Origin: DATLFA01 sp039934635
GTDB lineage: Bacteria > Actinomycetota > Acidimicrobiia > Acidimicrobiales > WLNW01
Length of the DNA stretch: 30,109 nt
Assembly: GCA_039934635.1 (NCBI GenBank)
Contig: JBDTLT010000047.1
Span: forward strand, 1-30,109
Direction: 5' to 3'
Shown piece by piece: positions 7,578 through 15,836 of this stretch (positions within the stretch are counted from its first letter, which is position 1; every line of letters starts with the position of its first letter). The position numbers and the translations under genes are program-made. The notes under the pieces were generated by a model. It saw only the letters and a program-made list of their open reading frames with translations. It did not search any database and was not told where the DNA came from.

Positions 7578-8705
7578 CTACCGGTTGGCGACGTACTTCT
7601 CGAGTTCGGGCAACACTTCATTGCCGAGAAGTTCGATCGTCTTCAACTTGCTCTCGGCGGAGTGATGCCCGAACTCCACGTAGCAGATGAGCTCGTCGAC
7701 CCCGAGGTCCGCGTAATGCTTCATCTTCTCGAAGCAGCGTTCGGGATCACCGACGATGATCATGTCGCCTTCGTGGAACTGTTCGACCGGGATGTTGCCC
7801 TCGTAGAGGGGCTTCAACAGTGGGAACACGAGGTCTGCTTCTTCGGGCGGAATCTCGGGCAGTTCGTACTGCAGGTTGAACTCGGCGATCTTCTGGTACC
7901 ACCACGCGACGGATTCCCAGATGTTGTTGGCTTCGGCTTGCTCCATCGACTCGGCACAGTGCACCAAGGTGTACGCGGCGACCTTGTCAGTAGCGACGTC
8001 GCTGATCGGTTTGGCGTCGGGGCTGTACCACGCGTCTCGGTAGGCCTTGATCTGGGCTGCCATCTTGTCGAGGGGCTGCATGATCGAAAAGGACAACAAG
8101 CCGAGTTGGTTCGAACCGGCGACCGCGGACGAGCCTTCGGATGTCGCCGCCATCCAGCACGCCGGATGCGGCGTTTGATACGGCTTGGGCGTGATCATGC
8201 GGCGCGGGAACTTGAATGTGGGGCTGTCCCATTCGAAGTATTCCTCGCGCCACATCGCGCAGATGATCTCGATCGCCTCGGCCCACTCCGCACGCGAGCG
8301 TTCACGGTCGACGTGGAATGCGGCTTGCTCCATCGGCGTCGATCTGCCCGTGCCCCATTCGACTCGGCCCTTCGAGAGGATGTCCGCAGTGGCGACTTTT
8401 TCTGCGACCCGGGCGGGGTGCGTGAAGCCATACGGCAACAGCGTCACACCGAAGCCCAGCCGCAGGTTCTCGGTCGCCTGGGTCAAGGCGCCGAGCACGA
8501 CCTCGGGCGCCGGACAATGAGAGCGCCCCTCGCGGAAATGGTGTTCGACGAACCATGCGACGTTGAAGCCGAGCTGATCGGCCAGCTTCACTTGGTCGAG
8601 CATCTCGTAGTACGCCCGCTGCTCGCGCGCTCGCTGCCCGTCGGGATGTGCGCCGGCGTCCCATGGGCGCGGCGCATCGATTTCGTAGAGCAGATCGAGC
8701 TTCAT
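7578..8705 (-). CDS. LLM-class flavin-dependent oxidoreductase (luciferase-like monooxygenase)
   Basis: A 375-residue bacterial-luciferase-family TIM barrel using FMN or F420. Landmarks are a start MKLDLLYEID, GFNVAWFVEHHF, LRLGFGVTLLPY, the family motif SKGRVEWGTGRS, AAEIICAMW-like helix residues, and VGDPERCFEKMKHYADLGVDEL near the end. The substrate is not visible. The frame stays open to 9173 upstream, but family resemblance begins at the ATG at 8705, which has a G-rich ribosome site; the longer start would overlap the next gene. It probably heads the compact leftward gene set (LLM, sulfotransferase, RpiB, unknown, SDR, PNPOx). Confidence 0.9.
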   Translation of the reverse strand: MKLDLLYEIDAPRPWDAGAHPDGQRAREQRAYYEMLDQVKLADQLGFNVAWFVEHHFREGRSHCPAPEVVLGALTQATENLRLGFGVTLLPYGFTHPARVAEKVATADILSKGRVEWGTGRSTPMEQAAFHVDRERSRAEWAEAIEIICAMWREEYFEWDSPTFKFPRRMITPKPYQTPHPACWMAATSEGSSAVAGSNQLGLLSFSIMQPLDKMAAQIKAYRDAWYSPDAKPISDVATDKVAAYTLVHCAESMEQAEANNIWESVAWWYQKIAEFNLQYELPEIPPEEADLVFPLLKPLYEGNIPVEQFHEGDMIIVGDPERCFEKMKHYADLGVDELICYVEFGHHSAESKLKTIELLGNEVLPELEKYVANR

Positions 8706-8770
8706 GAAGCGCCCCCCGGCAATCAATCCTTGGCTGCGGCGAGATCCTAAACGGGCGAATCGTTGGACCC

Positions 8771-9190
8771 CTAGCGAAAGTCGAAACCCGCGGCAATCTC
8801 GATGATGAGAACCGCCGCGACGACCCAGTCGACGGTCAGACAAAACGGCGGCCACCATCGGGTGTTCTCGACGAAGTGTGTGCGGTGCTGCCAGAGATCC
8901 TTGATTCCGTGGCCCGCATAGGCGGCAACGAGTAGCCACGCAGTCCCGGTGATTGCTGCAGCGGCGAGCATCACGAACACCGAGGCGACGATGCTTTCGA
9001 CGACGATGACAGTGGTGCGCCCATCGGCCACGGCAAAGCCGATGTAGACGCCGGCGATCAGCGGTATCACGAGCGCATACGCCGTCGACGGATCGAGCCA
9101 CGCCATTGCTATCGGCGACAGCGCGTTGAACGCGCCGAATACGACACCCCACGCGACGGGCGGCCACGACCACTTGAGACTGGGTGTCAT
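8771..9190 (-). CDS. small integral membrane protein, unknown function
   Basis: 139 residues with four hydrophobic stretches (about 11-30, 38-55, 62-92 and 119-136). A hydrophilic segment GHGIKDLWQHRTHFVENTRWW lies before the last helix; its His and Trp residues may be functional. I do not recognise a characterised family. The gene lies 65 bp upstream of the LLM gene in the same direction, so it may be the first gene of the same transcript. The start at the ATG at 9190 has only a weak ribosome site. Confidence 0.65.
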   Translation of the reverse strand: MTPSLKWSWPPVAWGVVFGAFNALSPIAMAWLDPSTAYALVIPLIAGVYIGFAVADGRTTVIVVESIVASVFVMLAAAAITGTAWLLVAAYAGHGIKDLWQHRTHFVENTRWWPPFCLTVDWVVAAVLIIEIAAGFDFR

Positions 9191-9271
9191 ACTCGCGTCC
9201 GATCAGTGGAGACAGGGACCCGCACGCTACTCAGTGCGAATACCTACTCCGGGCTGGGGATGACGCGACGA

Positions 9272-9305
9272 AGCGGCAGCAAGGCGTTGAAGCCTCGCTG
9301 CCGCT
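9272..9305 (-). terminator. strong hairpin after the MFS exporter gene
   Basis: AGCGGCAGC (9272-9280) pairs perfectly with GCTGCCGCT (9297-9305). After one mismatch, an inner stem AGGC/GCCT closes on a 6-nt loop. It lies 17 bases past the MFS stop in that gene's direction. No long T-run follows, which is common in high-GC actinobacteria. Confidence 0.65.
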
Positions 9306-9321
9306 CTCGCGTCGTGCTCGA

Positions 9322-10956
9322 CTATGCGGCGGGAAGGACGACTTCCTCGATCATTTCGTCGTCGAACGAGTGCGGGTCCGCCGCGAGCGTCATTGTTTCG
9401 TCATCCTCTGCGGCGCGTGCGGGCAGGTAGCGCCATGCTGCGACTGCCCCGACCACCGCGACCAACGCAGTCACGATCGATGCTCGGGACATGGCGGCGA
9501 CGAATGCCTCTTGCGCCGCGGACACGAGCCCAGCGCCGTTCGTGCCGAGCGCAGTGCTCGCTTGCAGTGCGCTGCCGATCGAGTCGTGCGCGGCGGTGGC
9601 GACCGGAGCAGGAACGTTCTTCGGCATCGAATCGGTGAGCCGGCTGCGGTAGATCGACGACACGATGCTGCCCACGATGGCGACGCCGAGCGCCCCACCG
9701 ACTTCGCGAGCGGTGTCGTTGATTGCGGAGCCGACGCCGGCACGATTGCGGGGCAGCGACCCCATGATCGACTCGGTCGCGGGTGCGCCGGCCATGCCCA
9801 AGCCGGCGCCGAGCATCAGCATGGCCACGCCGAGCCGCGGGTAGCCGGTCGTCGTGGTCATCGTCGATGCGAGTAGCAGACCGGAGGCGAAGGTCAACAT
9901 GCCGGCAACGACCACGCGCTTGGTGCCGAAGTAGTCGACCAACTTCGACGAGAACGGGGCGATGGCGAGCATCGCACCGGCGAACGGCAGCGTGCGCACA
10001 CCGGCGGCCAGTGGTGAGTAGCCGAGCACGAACTGGAGGTATTGCGTCGACAGGAAGACGAATCCGAACAGCGCGAAGAACATCAGCATGATGTTGGCGC
10101 TCGCGGCGCTGAAGCGCGGATTGCGGAAGAAGCGTACGTCGAGCATCGGTGCTTCGACCCGGCTCTCCCAGACCGCGAACACGGCGAGCGTCACGACGGC
10201 AAGCCCGAAGAGTGTGAGCACGAAGGGGCTCGTCCAGCCTTTGCTCGGGCCTTCGATGATCGCCGACACCAGTGCGACCAGTCCGACGACCGACAGGGTT
10301 GCGCCGAACCAATCGACTCGTTGTGCGTCGGAATCCTTCGACTCCGGCACCAACAAACGGCCGGCGACGATCGCAGCAACGGCGATGGGCACGTTCACGA
10401 TGAACACCGAACCCCACCAGAAGTGGTCGAGCAAGAAGCCGCCGGCGACCGGTCCGAGCACGACGCCGACACCGACGACGCCGGACCAGATGCCGATGGC
10501 CAGCGCCCGCTCACGAGCATCGGTGAAGACATTGGTGAGGATCGACAGCGTGGCGGGCATGATGAAGGCCGCGGCCCCGCCCATGACGGCGCGTGCCGCA
10601 ACGAGTTGGCCCACGCCACCGGCAAACGCGGCTGCAGCCGACGCCACCGCGAACATCCCGAGCCCGAAGGTGAGCGAACGGCGGCGCCCGAAGCGATCGC
10701 CGAGCGCACCGGCGAGGAGCAACAAGCCCGCGAACACGACGGTGTACGCGTCGACGACCCATTGGAGCTCGCTCACGCTGGCGCCGAGCTGGCGCACGAG
10801 CGTGGGCAGGGCCACGTTGACGATGGTGTTGTCGATGACGATGATCAGCAGGCTGATGCAGAGCACCCCCAACGTGAGCCATCGACGGCGATCCGCAGCG
10901 GCGGTCGGCTCGACGGCCTCGACCGTGGACGATTTGGTGAAGGGGGCGGATTTCAT
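9322..10956 (-). CDS. MFS drug exporter, DHA2 (EmrB/QacA) family, 14 TM
   Basis: 544 residues with about 14 hydrophobic helices. VIDNTIVNVALP in TM1 is the DHA2 signature, GALGDRFGRRR is motif A in the first cytoplasmic loop, and VVLGPVAGG is the antiporter motif C. The family uses the proton gradient to expel drugs, dyes and other amphiphiles. The acidic tail (DDEMIEEV) is cytoplasmic. It diverges from the large LuxR regulator at 11081. Its promoter region holds a copy (11024-11049) of the 26-bp box also found before the carotenoid-oxygenase-like gene. I infer that the LuxR protein controls both, with the pump exporting or resisting the signal compound. Confidence 0.9.
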   Translation of the reverse strand: MKSAPFTKSSTVEAVEPTAAADRRRWLTLGVLCISLLIIVIDNTIVNVALPTLVRQLGASVSELQWVVDAYTVVFAGLLLLAGALGDRFGRRRSLTFGLGMFAVASAAAAFAGGVGQLVAARAVMGGAAAFIMPATLSILTNVFTDARERALAIGIWSGVVGVGVVLGPVAGGFLLDHFWWGSVFIVNVPIAVAAIVAGRLLVPESKDSDAQRVDWFGATLSVVGLVALVSAIIEGPSKGWTSPFVLTLFGLAVVTLAVFAVWESRVEAPMLDVRFFRNPRFSAASANIMLMFFALFGFVFLSTQYLQFVLGYSPLAAGVRTLPFAGAMLAIAPFSSKLVDYFGTKRVVVAGMLTFASGLLLASTMTTTTGYPRLGVAMLMLGAGLGMAGAPATESIMGSLPRNRAGVGSAINDTAREVGGALGVAIVGSIVSSIYRSRLTDSMPKNVPAPVATAAHDSIGSALQASTALGTNGAGLVSAAQEAFVAAMSRASIVTALVAVVGAVAAWRYLPARAAEDDETMTLAADPHSFDDEMIEEVVLPAA

Positions 10957-11023
10957 GCGAACACCTCGGTTGTGTCGTTGGCCGGGTCGGCCATGACCCC
11001 ACTGTCGGGCTAAGGCATGGTTC

Positions 11024-11049
11024 GCCGCATCGGGCGCGACCCCTCAGAT
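11024..11049 (-). promoter_or_regulatory. 26-bp regulatory box, copy A (MFS exporter promoter)
   Basis: Read on the minus strand, this element begins ATCTGAGGGGTC and ends CGATGCGGC. It matches copy B (13992-14017) at 25 of 26 positions. Similarity continues on both sides: GCACTCG-GC upstream in both, and CCTTAGsCCGA downstream in both, so about 60 bp of promoter is shared. It lies 67 bp before the MFS start codon and 31 bp before the divergent LuxR start codon, so it could control both. Confidence 0.75.
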
Positions 11050-11080
11050 CCCTGCCGAGTGCCGCGATACTTGGGGCCTC

Positions 11081-13972
11081 ATGCCTGATCTGTCGTCGAC
11101 CACCGGATTCGTAGGGCGCGGCCGGGAGCTGGCCGCCATCGAGCGCGCCGTGGCCTCTGCCCGCGACGGCGTGCCTACGGTGCTGTTGATCGGCGGCGAT
11201 GCGGGCATCGGTAAGTCGACCCTGGTCACCGCGGCGGCACAACGCTGCGGGGTGGATCTGATCGTCGGACGCTGCGTCCCGATGGGCGGTGAGACGATCC
11301 CGCTCGCGCCGCTGGCCGAGTTGCTGCGCAACGTGCGCCGAACCCGGCCGGAGCTGTTGTCCGAATCGCCCGAGCTCTCGCCCTTACGCGACTGGCTGTC
11401 GGCCGAATCGTCGCCGCAGGGCGGGCGCTCCGGTGGTGGCCTCTTCGGGCCGGTCCTCGAACTATTGGCCACACTTGCCGGTGACGGTGTGATCATCGTT
11501 GCGTTGGAAGATCTCCATTGGGCCGACGCCGTGACGTGGGACCTGGTCCACTTTCTCGCGCGCAATCTCGTCGACGAACGAATCGTCCTCGTCGGCACCT
11601 ACCGAGCCAACGAGGTGGCGACCAAGCCACAACAACGCCGTCGCCTCGGCGAGCTGACGCGGCTGCCCACGGTGCAGCGCCTGCAACTCAGCGGACTCGA
11701 TCGTGCGGAGATCGCGTCGAAGGTCGACAACCTGATCGGCGGGCCGGCGCCCGCCAGTCTCATCGATGCGGTCGTGGCCCGTGGCGAAGGCAATCCGTTC
11801 TTCACCGAGGAACTGGTCGCGGCGCACCTCGCGGGTCAAGCCATCCCTGCCGTGTTGTCAGATCTCGTGGCGACCGACCTCGCCGAACTCGATGATGTCG
11901 GTCGGTGGGCGCTCGGGGTCATCGCGGCGGTCGGGCATGACACGGACCACGGTCTCTTGGTGCGTGTCGCCGAATTCGACGAAGACCGCCTCGAAGCGGC
12001 GATGCGCTCCGCCATCGACGCGCAGCTCGTCGTGGTCGATCGCGAGAACGACGCGTACCGGTTTCGTCACGCGCTGATCGGCGAGGTCGTCTACGCCGAG
12101 CTGTTGCCGTCCGAACGCGCCCGGCTCCACGGACGCATCGCCGCGGTTCTCGCCGAGCAAGCGCCCCATCTGCTCGCCCGCGCGGACCGCGCCGGTGAGC
12201 TCGCGTTCCATCTCGATCGAGCGGGCGACACGAGAGCCGCCTTCGTGGCGCTGCTCGCGGCCGCGGATGCCGCGGAGACGATCGCCCCCGCTGCTGCGCT
12301 ACGCCATCTCGAGCGCGCCTTCGAGTTGTGGGACAGTGTCGGTGACACCGCCGCGGAGGCGAAGCGGGGCGATCGGCTCTGGCAAGCGGCCGAACTGGCC
12401 AGTGCGGCGGTTGGCAACGAACGAGCCACCCAACTTGCCCGCGACGCGTTCCGTCAGGGTCCACCGCCACGCGGGGCGGCGTGGGGCCACGAACGCATCG
12501 GTCGCTATCTCTGGGCATCCGGACAGCTCGAGCAGAGCGCAGCCGAGTTCGAACTCGCGGCCGCACTGCTTCCCGAAGGGTCCGGACAAGGAGGAGCGCC
12601 AGTGTTTGCGGGGCTCGCGCAAGCAGAGCTCATGCTGGCCCATTACGGGGCCGCGGAGCAATTGGCGCGGCGGGCACACGGGCTGCTCTCCGATGCCTCG
12701 GTTGATCCACCGCATTGGGTCATGGCGCAAAGGGTGCTCGGCATAGTGGCGAGCCATCGCGGCGCGCCGGCACTCGGCATCGATCTCTGCCGTGAGGCAG
12801 CCGCCGTGGCGCCGAGCGCGCATACCAAAGCACTTGCTGTTCTCTACCTCGGGGTCGCCTTGCTCGATGCCGGTCGCTATCAGGGCGCGGTGAACGAGAT
12901 GCTCGATGCGTGCGCCGACGCGCACTTGACGGGCGTCGACACGAGCTTCAGCGGCTACATGGATTCGCTCGCCGCCGACGGATTGCTTCGGCTCGGTCGA
13001 TGGAGCGAAGCTGAAGCGTTGCTCGCGCGGCACGTCGTTACCGAGAACTTGCCCGTCGGCGGTATCCGTCTCGCATCGATTGGCGCTTTGATCGCGGCGC
13101 GCCGTGGCGACCGTGATCGCGCGCACGCGCTGCTCGCCGATGCCAACGCGTTGCCCGTCGATCCCTTTCACCGACAATTCGTCGACCAAGTCGCCGCCGA
13201 TGTCCACCTCACGTTTGGCGAGTGGGCGCTCGCCGCCGCGATCACCGCTCGAGCCCTCGACCACAGTGCTGACGCGGCGCTGTGGCAGGCGCGCTTCGTC
13301 ATGTTCGACAGCACTGCGCAGGTAGAGCTGGCCCTCGACGCGCGGGCAAGGCGTGAAACAGTTGACGCCGACGGCATCGTCGCTCGACTGCGATCGCGCG
13401 TCGACGCGATACGCACCACCGCGACCGAGAACAACGGCGGCATCCTCGCCCTCGAGACCGCCGCCTGCGTCGCCCACGCCGCTGCAACGATCACGCGTCT
13501 CGGCGACCCTGACCCCGAGGCGTGGGCCACCGCCGTCGCGGGGTGGCAACAGCTGGCCGATCCGTACCGCACCGCGGTGGCTCGCCTGCGCGAGGCCGAG
13601 GCGTGCGCGACGCAAGGAGCGACGGCACGGGCGGCCGAGGCGCTGCAGGACGCCCATCGGATTGCGAGCGAGCTCGGCGCGGACCCATTGCTCGCCGACA
13701 TCGACGCGGTGTCCAAGCGCACGCGGCTCAGTGTCGCGGCGCCGACTCGGGTCGTCCTGGTCGACGCCGCGATCGACCGCCTCGGCCTGACCGCGAGAGA
13801 AGCCGAAGTGCTTTCCCTCGTGGCCGCGGGCCGCACCAACCGCCAGATCGGCGAGGCGCTCTACGTCTCGGAGAAGACCGCCAGCGTCCACGTGTCGAAC
13901 ATCTTGCGCAAGCTCGGCGTCACCAGCAGAGTCGACGCTGCCGCAGTGGCACAGCGCCTGGGCGTGGCCTGA
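11081..13972 (+). CDS. large ATP-binding LuxR-family transcriptional regulator (LAL type)
   Basis: 963 residues. N-terminal ATPase: Walker A GGDAGIGKST (38-47), Walker B-like VIIVALEDLHWAD (137-149) and an AAA/NB-ARC-like lid to about 330. The long Ala- and Leu-rich middle (about 340-880) has tetratricopeptide-like helix pairs. A C-terminal LuxR helix-turn-helix, LTAREAEVLSLVAAGRTNRQIG...VSEKTASVHVSNIL, occupies about 903-960. MalT-like regulators of this build bind a ligand through the helical repeats, assemble with ATP and activate promoters. It sits between two genes whose promoters share a 26-bp box, making it the obvious candidate to bind it. The inducer is unknown. Confidence 0.93.
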   Translation: MPDLSSTTGFVGRGRELAAIERAVASARDGVPTVLLIGGDAGIGKSTLVTAAAQRCGVDLIVGRCVPMGGETIPLAPLAELLRNVRRTRPELLSESPELSPLRDWLSAESSPQGGRSGGGLFGPVLELLATLAGDGVIIVALEDLHWADAVTWDLVHFLARNLVDERIVLVGTYRANEVATKPQQRRRLGELTRLPTVQRLQLSGLDRAEIASKVDNLIGGPAPASLIDAVVARGEGNPFFTEELVAAHLAGQAIPAVLSDLVATDLAELDDVGRWALGVIAAVGHDTDHGLLVRVAEFDEDRLEAAMRSAIDAQLVVVDRENDAYRFRHALIGEVVYAELLPSERARLHGRIAAVLAEQAPHLLARADRAGELAFHLDRAGDTRAAFVALLAAADAAETIAPAAALRHLERAFELWDSVGDTAAEAKRGDRLWQAAELASAAVGNERATQLARDAFRQGPPPRGAAWGHERIGRYLWASGQLEQSAAEFELAAALLPEGSGQGGAPVFAGLAQAELMLAHYGAAEQLARRAHGLLSDASVDPPHWVMAQRVLGIVASHRGAPALGIDLCREAAAVAPSAHTKALAVLYLGVALLDAGRYQGAVNEMLDACADAHLTGVDTSFSGYMDSLAADGLLRLGRWSEAEALLARHVVTENLPVGGIRLASIGALIAARRGDRDRAHALLADANALPVDPFHRQFVDQVAADVHLTFGEWALAAAITARALDHSADAALWQARFVMFDSTAQVELALDARARRETVDADGIVARLRSRVDAIRTTATENNGGILALETAACVAHAAATITRLGDPDPEAWATAVAGWQQLADPYRTAVARLREAEACATQGATARAAEALQDAHRIASELGADPLLADIDAVSKRTRLSVAAPTRVVLVDAAIDRLGLTAREAEVLSLVAAGRTNRQIGEALYVSEKTASVHVSNILRKLGVTSRVDAAAVAQRLGVA

Positions 13973-13991
13973 GCCAAACAGCACTCGCGCA

Positions 13992-14017
13992 ATCTGAGGG
14001 GTCACGCCCGATGCGGC
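13992..14017 (+). promoter_or_regulatory. 26-bp regulatory box, copy B (oxygenase-like gene promoter)
   Basis: Same orientation relative to its gene as copy A, with one base different. It ends 29 bp before the ATG at 14047. Here GGGGTCA (13998-14004) also forms a perfect 7-bp inverted repeat with TGACCCC (14020-14026), across a 15-bp spacer. Copy A lacks the second arm at that spacing. Confidence 0.75.
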
Positions 14018-14046
14018 CATGACCCCCTTAGGCCGATGCTGAGCCC

Positions 14047-15090
14047 ATGCCCAGCACCGCCGAAACGACCCTCGGCAACCTCGAGGTCCACGGGACGCTT
14101 CCCGCCGCACTCTCGGGTCGGCACCTGCAACTCGCACCCAATCCGACCAACGCCATGATGCACAGCCTCATCCTGGACGCGGGCCGCGCGGTCGGGTTCC
14201 AGACCCGATCGATCGCGACCGGCGCCGCCGATCGCATCATCACCTTCGGCAACGTCACCTTCGTCTTCGGTGATCGGGGCGTGACCTACGTGCTCGACGA
14301 CCTCGGCACCGCGCGCCGCGCCGACCTCGCCGGCGCCAACCGCGGCATGTCCACGGTGCCGAAAGTCGATCGCTTCACGGGAGAACTGCACCTCGTCGCC
14401 GTCGACGCAACGGCGGGCCAACTGCACGTCACGGTTTCGCCCGGCGGACATCGGCGATCGGTGTGGCCGATCGAAGGGGCCCCCGAGCGCGTCACTGATC
14501 TCGCCGTCAGCTACGACCATGTCGTGCTGTTGGCGGGCGGATTCCTCGGCGTGGCCTCACGCGCCGGCGACACCGATCGCGTGATCTGGATCGCTACTGA
14601 CAGCGTCGCGCCGCAGCTGGCTACTGCGTACGACGACGGCGACTCGATCGTCGCGTTCACCGCTGGCCCCGCGCTCGAGCGACTCACGTTGCATCCGGCA
14701 TCCCGAACGTCGCGGCGCGAAGTTCTCGACGCGACACCGCAGACATTCGTCGGCAACGACGCACGCTATTCGAGCGCCTCTGTTCGTCACTTGTCGACGG
14801 TCTCCGAGAGCGCCGCGCATGCCTATGACCTCTCCGCCGGCACCCGGCGCGATCACGATTTCGGGACTGAGCGTCACCCGGGCGCCTTGCGCTTCGTCGT
14901 GGATCCGGGGCGCGAACACGCGGACGACGGCGGCTGGCTTGTCGGATTCGTCCGTGACGAAACCCGAGACGAATCGGACTTCGTCGTGCTCGATGCACAG
15001 GCCATCGATCGGCCGGCGATTGCGACCGTCCGCATCCCCCGGCGCCTTCCCCGCGGTCTCCACGGCGCGTGGATCCCTGCCACCAAATGA
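14047..15090 (+). CDS. carotenoid-cleavage-oxygenase-like protein, probably non-catalytic
   Basis: 347 residues resembling the RPE65/lignostilbene/carotenoid oxygenase family at both ends: VHGTLPAALSGRHLQLAPNP near the N-terminus, PKVDRFTGELH at 105-115, DGGWLVGFVRDE and LPRGLHGAWIP at the end. The family needs four His to hold Fe(II). By motif alignment only the last remains (His339). The TAHPK His is Val104 (STVPK), the MHD His is Thr150 (VTD), and the HxxNAY His is Gln190 (QLATAY). It is also about 100 residues shorter than usual. I therefore expect an inactive beta-propeller, perhaps a binding protein. It has no signal peptide. No strong ribosome site is visible. It is followed after 22 bp by the DUF3703 gene and preceded by regulatory box B. 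Confidence 0.75.
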   Translation: MPSTAETTLGNLEVHGTLPAALSGRHLQLAPNPTNAMMHSLILDAGRAVGFQTRSIATGAADRIITFGNVTFVFGDRGVTYVLDDLGTARRADLAGANRGMSTVPKVDRFTGELHLVAVDATAGQLHVTVSPGGHRRSVWPIEGAPERVTDLAVSYDHVVLLAGGFLGVASRAGDTDRVIWIATDSVAPQLATAYDDGDSIVAFTAGPALERLTLHPASRTSRREVLDATPQTFVGNDARYSSASVRHLSTVSESAAHAYDLSAGTRRDHDFGTERHPGALRFVVDPGREHADDGGWLVGFVRDETRDESDFVVLDAQAIDRPAIATVRIPRRLPRGLHGAWIPATK

Positions 15091-15112
15091 CCCACCAACG
15101 AAAGGCAATCCG

Positions 15113-15484
15113 ATGATGCCGAAACAGCCGAAGCCCAACGACAAGAACGCGTTACATCTCGCATGGAACCGCGAAATGCTTACCGCTCGCAACGCACGCT
15201 CCATCGCCGACACATCCACAGAGTGGAGCCATCTCGAGCGCGCCCACATCCTGAGCCAACCACTGCCGCTGACGCATGTGCGGACGCACGCCGCCATCTT
15301 GGGCTACGGCATCCGCGGCCGGGATCTTCGTGAGATTGGCGGACAGCTCGGGCGCATGCTCGTCGCTGGGCCGGGCTCGCTCACCGGCCGTTACCCGCTC
15401 GGCAACACCGGTGGGGCCAACGTTCCCGCCACGGAGGTGATGCCGATCCCGGATGATCTCCAGATCGTGCTCGGCGCCGACTGA
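15113..15484 (+). CDS. DUF3703 family protein
   Basis: A 123-residue protein with the DUF3703 pattern: WSHLERAHILSQP, THVRTHAAILGYGIRGRDLREIGGQLGRML, a Gly-rich LTGRYPLGNTGGANV, and the ending MPIPDDLQIVL. The function is not established. It is predicted to be cytoplasmic or peripheral, with no clear transmembrane helix. The start is ATG 15113 with an AAAGG site 8 bases before it; a second ATG follows directly. It lies 22 bp after the oxygenase-like gene with no terminator, so it is co-transcribed under box B. Confidence 0.85.
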   Translation: MMPKQPKPNDKNALHLAWNREMLTARNARSIADTSTEWSHLERAHILSQPLPLTHVRTHAAILGYGIRGRDLREIGGQLGRMLVAGPGSLTGRYPLGNTGGANVPATEVMPIPDDLQIVLGAD

Positions 15485-15490
15485 TTACCG

Positions 15491-15697
15491 TTACGGCTTT
15501 CCTCCGCGGTCGCGCTCGGCGTCAGTGACGTCTTCGACCTGATCGAAGCGAGAGACCGCATTGCGCACGTGCCGGGCGTCGGTGAGCGGTTCTTTGCGCT
15601 CCTTTGTAAAGGCAAAAGCTGACGCGGGTAGGTCGTTCTTCTTGGCGGTGCTGAGAGCGGCGGACTTGCTCCTTTTCTTCCTCGTGGAAGTAGCCAT
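15491..15697 (-). CDS. DUF6582-like small basic protein, shortened C-terminus
   Basis: 68 residues. A Lys/Arg-rich head (STRKKRSKS) precedes LPASAFAFTKERKEPLTDARHVRNAVSRFDQVEDVTDAERD, the core of a small actinobacterial family often annotated DUF6582. Family members I recall continue with a helix (W-R-I-K-A-A type); here the protein ends RGGKP, so the tail is missing or replaced. The ATG at 15697 has an ideal AGGAG site 6 bases upstream; a TTG at 15703 is less likely. A near-perfect SigB/SigF-type promoter precedes it, so it is probably a general-stress protein. Its stop faces the DUF3703 stop, 6 bp away. Confidence 0.75.
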   Translation of the reverse strand: MATSTRKKRSKSAALSTAKKNDLPASAFAFTKERKEPLTDARHVRNAVSRFDQVEDVTDAERDRGGKP

Positions 15698-15728
15698 GTG
15701 CAACTCCTGTGACGGATTTCGATGGTCG

Positions 15729-15753
15729 ATACCCAGTTGAAATATCGGGAAAC
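15729..15753 (-). promoter_or_regulatory. SigB/SigF-type promoter GTTT-N15-GGGTAT
   Basis: On the minus strand, GTTT (15753-15750), a 15-bp spacer and GGGTAT (15734-15729) match the alternative stress sigma factor consensus of B. subtilis SigB and mycobacterial SigF. The -10 ends 31 bp before the ATG at 15697, leaving a leader of about 22 nt that contains the AGGAG site. It is the clearest promoter of its type in the window. Confidence 0.75.
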
Positions 15754-15836
15754 GGTGGGCGAATTCGTCGTTGCCTCAGACGGGTGACCCCAACGAGGTG
15801 CGCCCTTAGAGGTAGACCGAACGCACCAATTGCGCG

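Noticed and set aside
6178..8750. long plus-strand frames of 495 and 422 codons
   Set aside because: They are complementary to rpiB, the sulfotransferase and the LLM gene, all with intact motifs on the minus strand.
12299..14137. 612-codon minus-strand open frame
   Set aside because: It is opposite the LuxR regulator, whose motifs are clear in the plus frame. No domain is recognisable on the minus strand.
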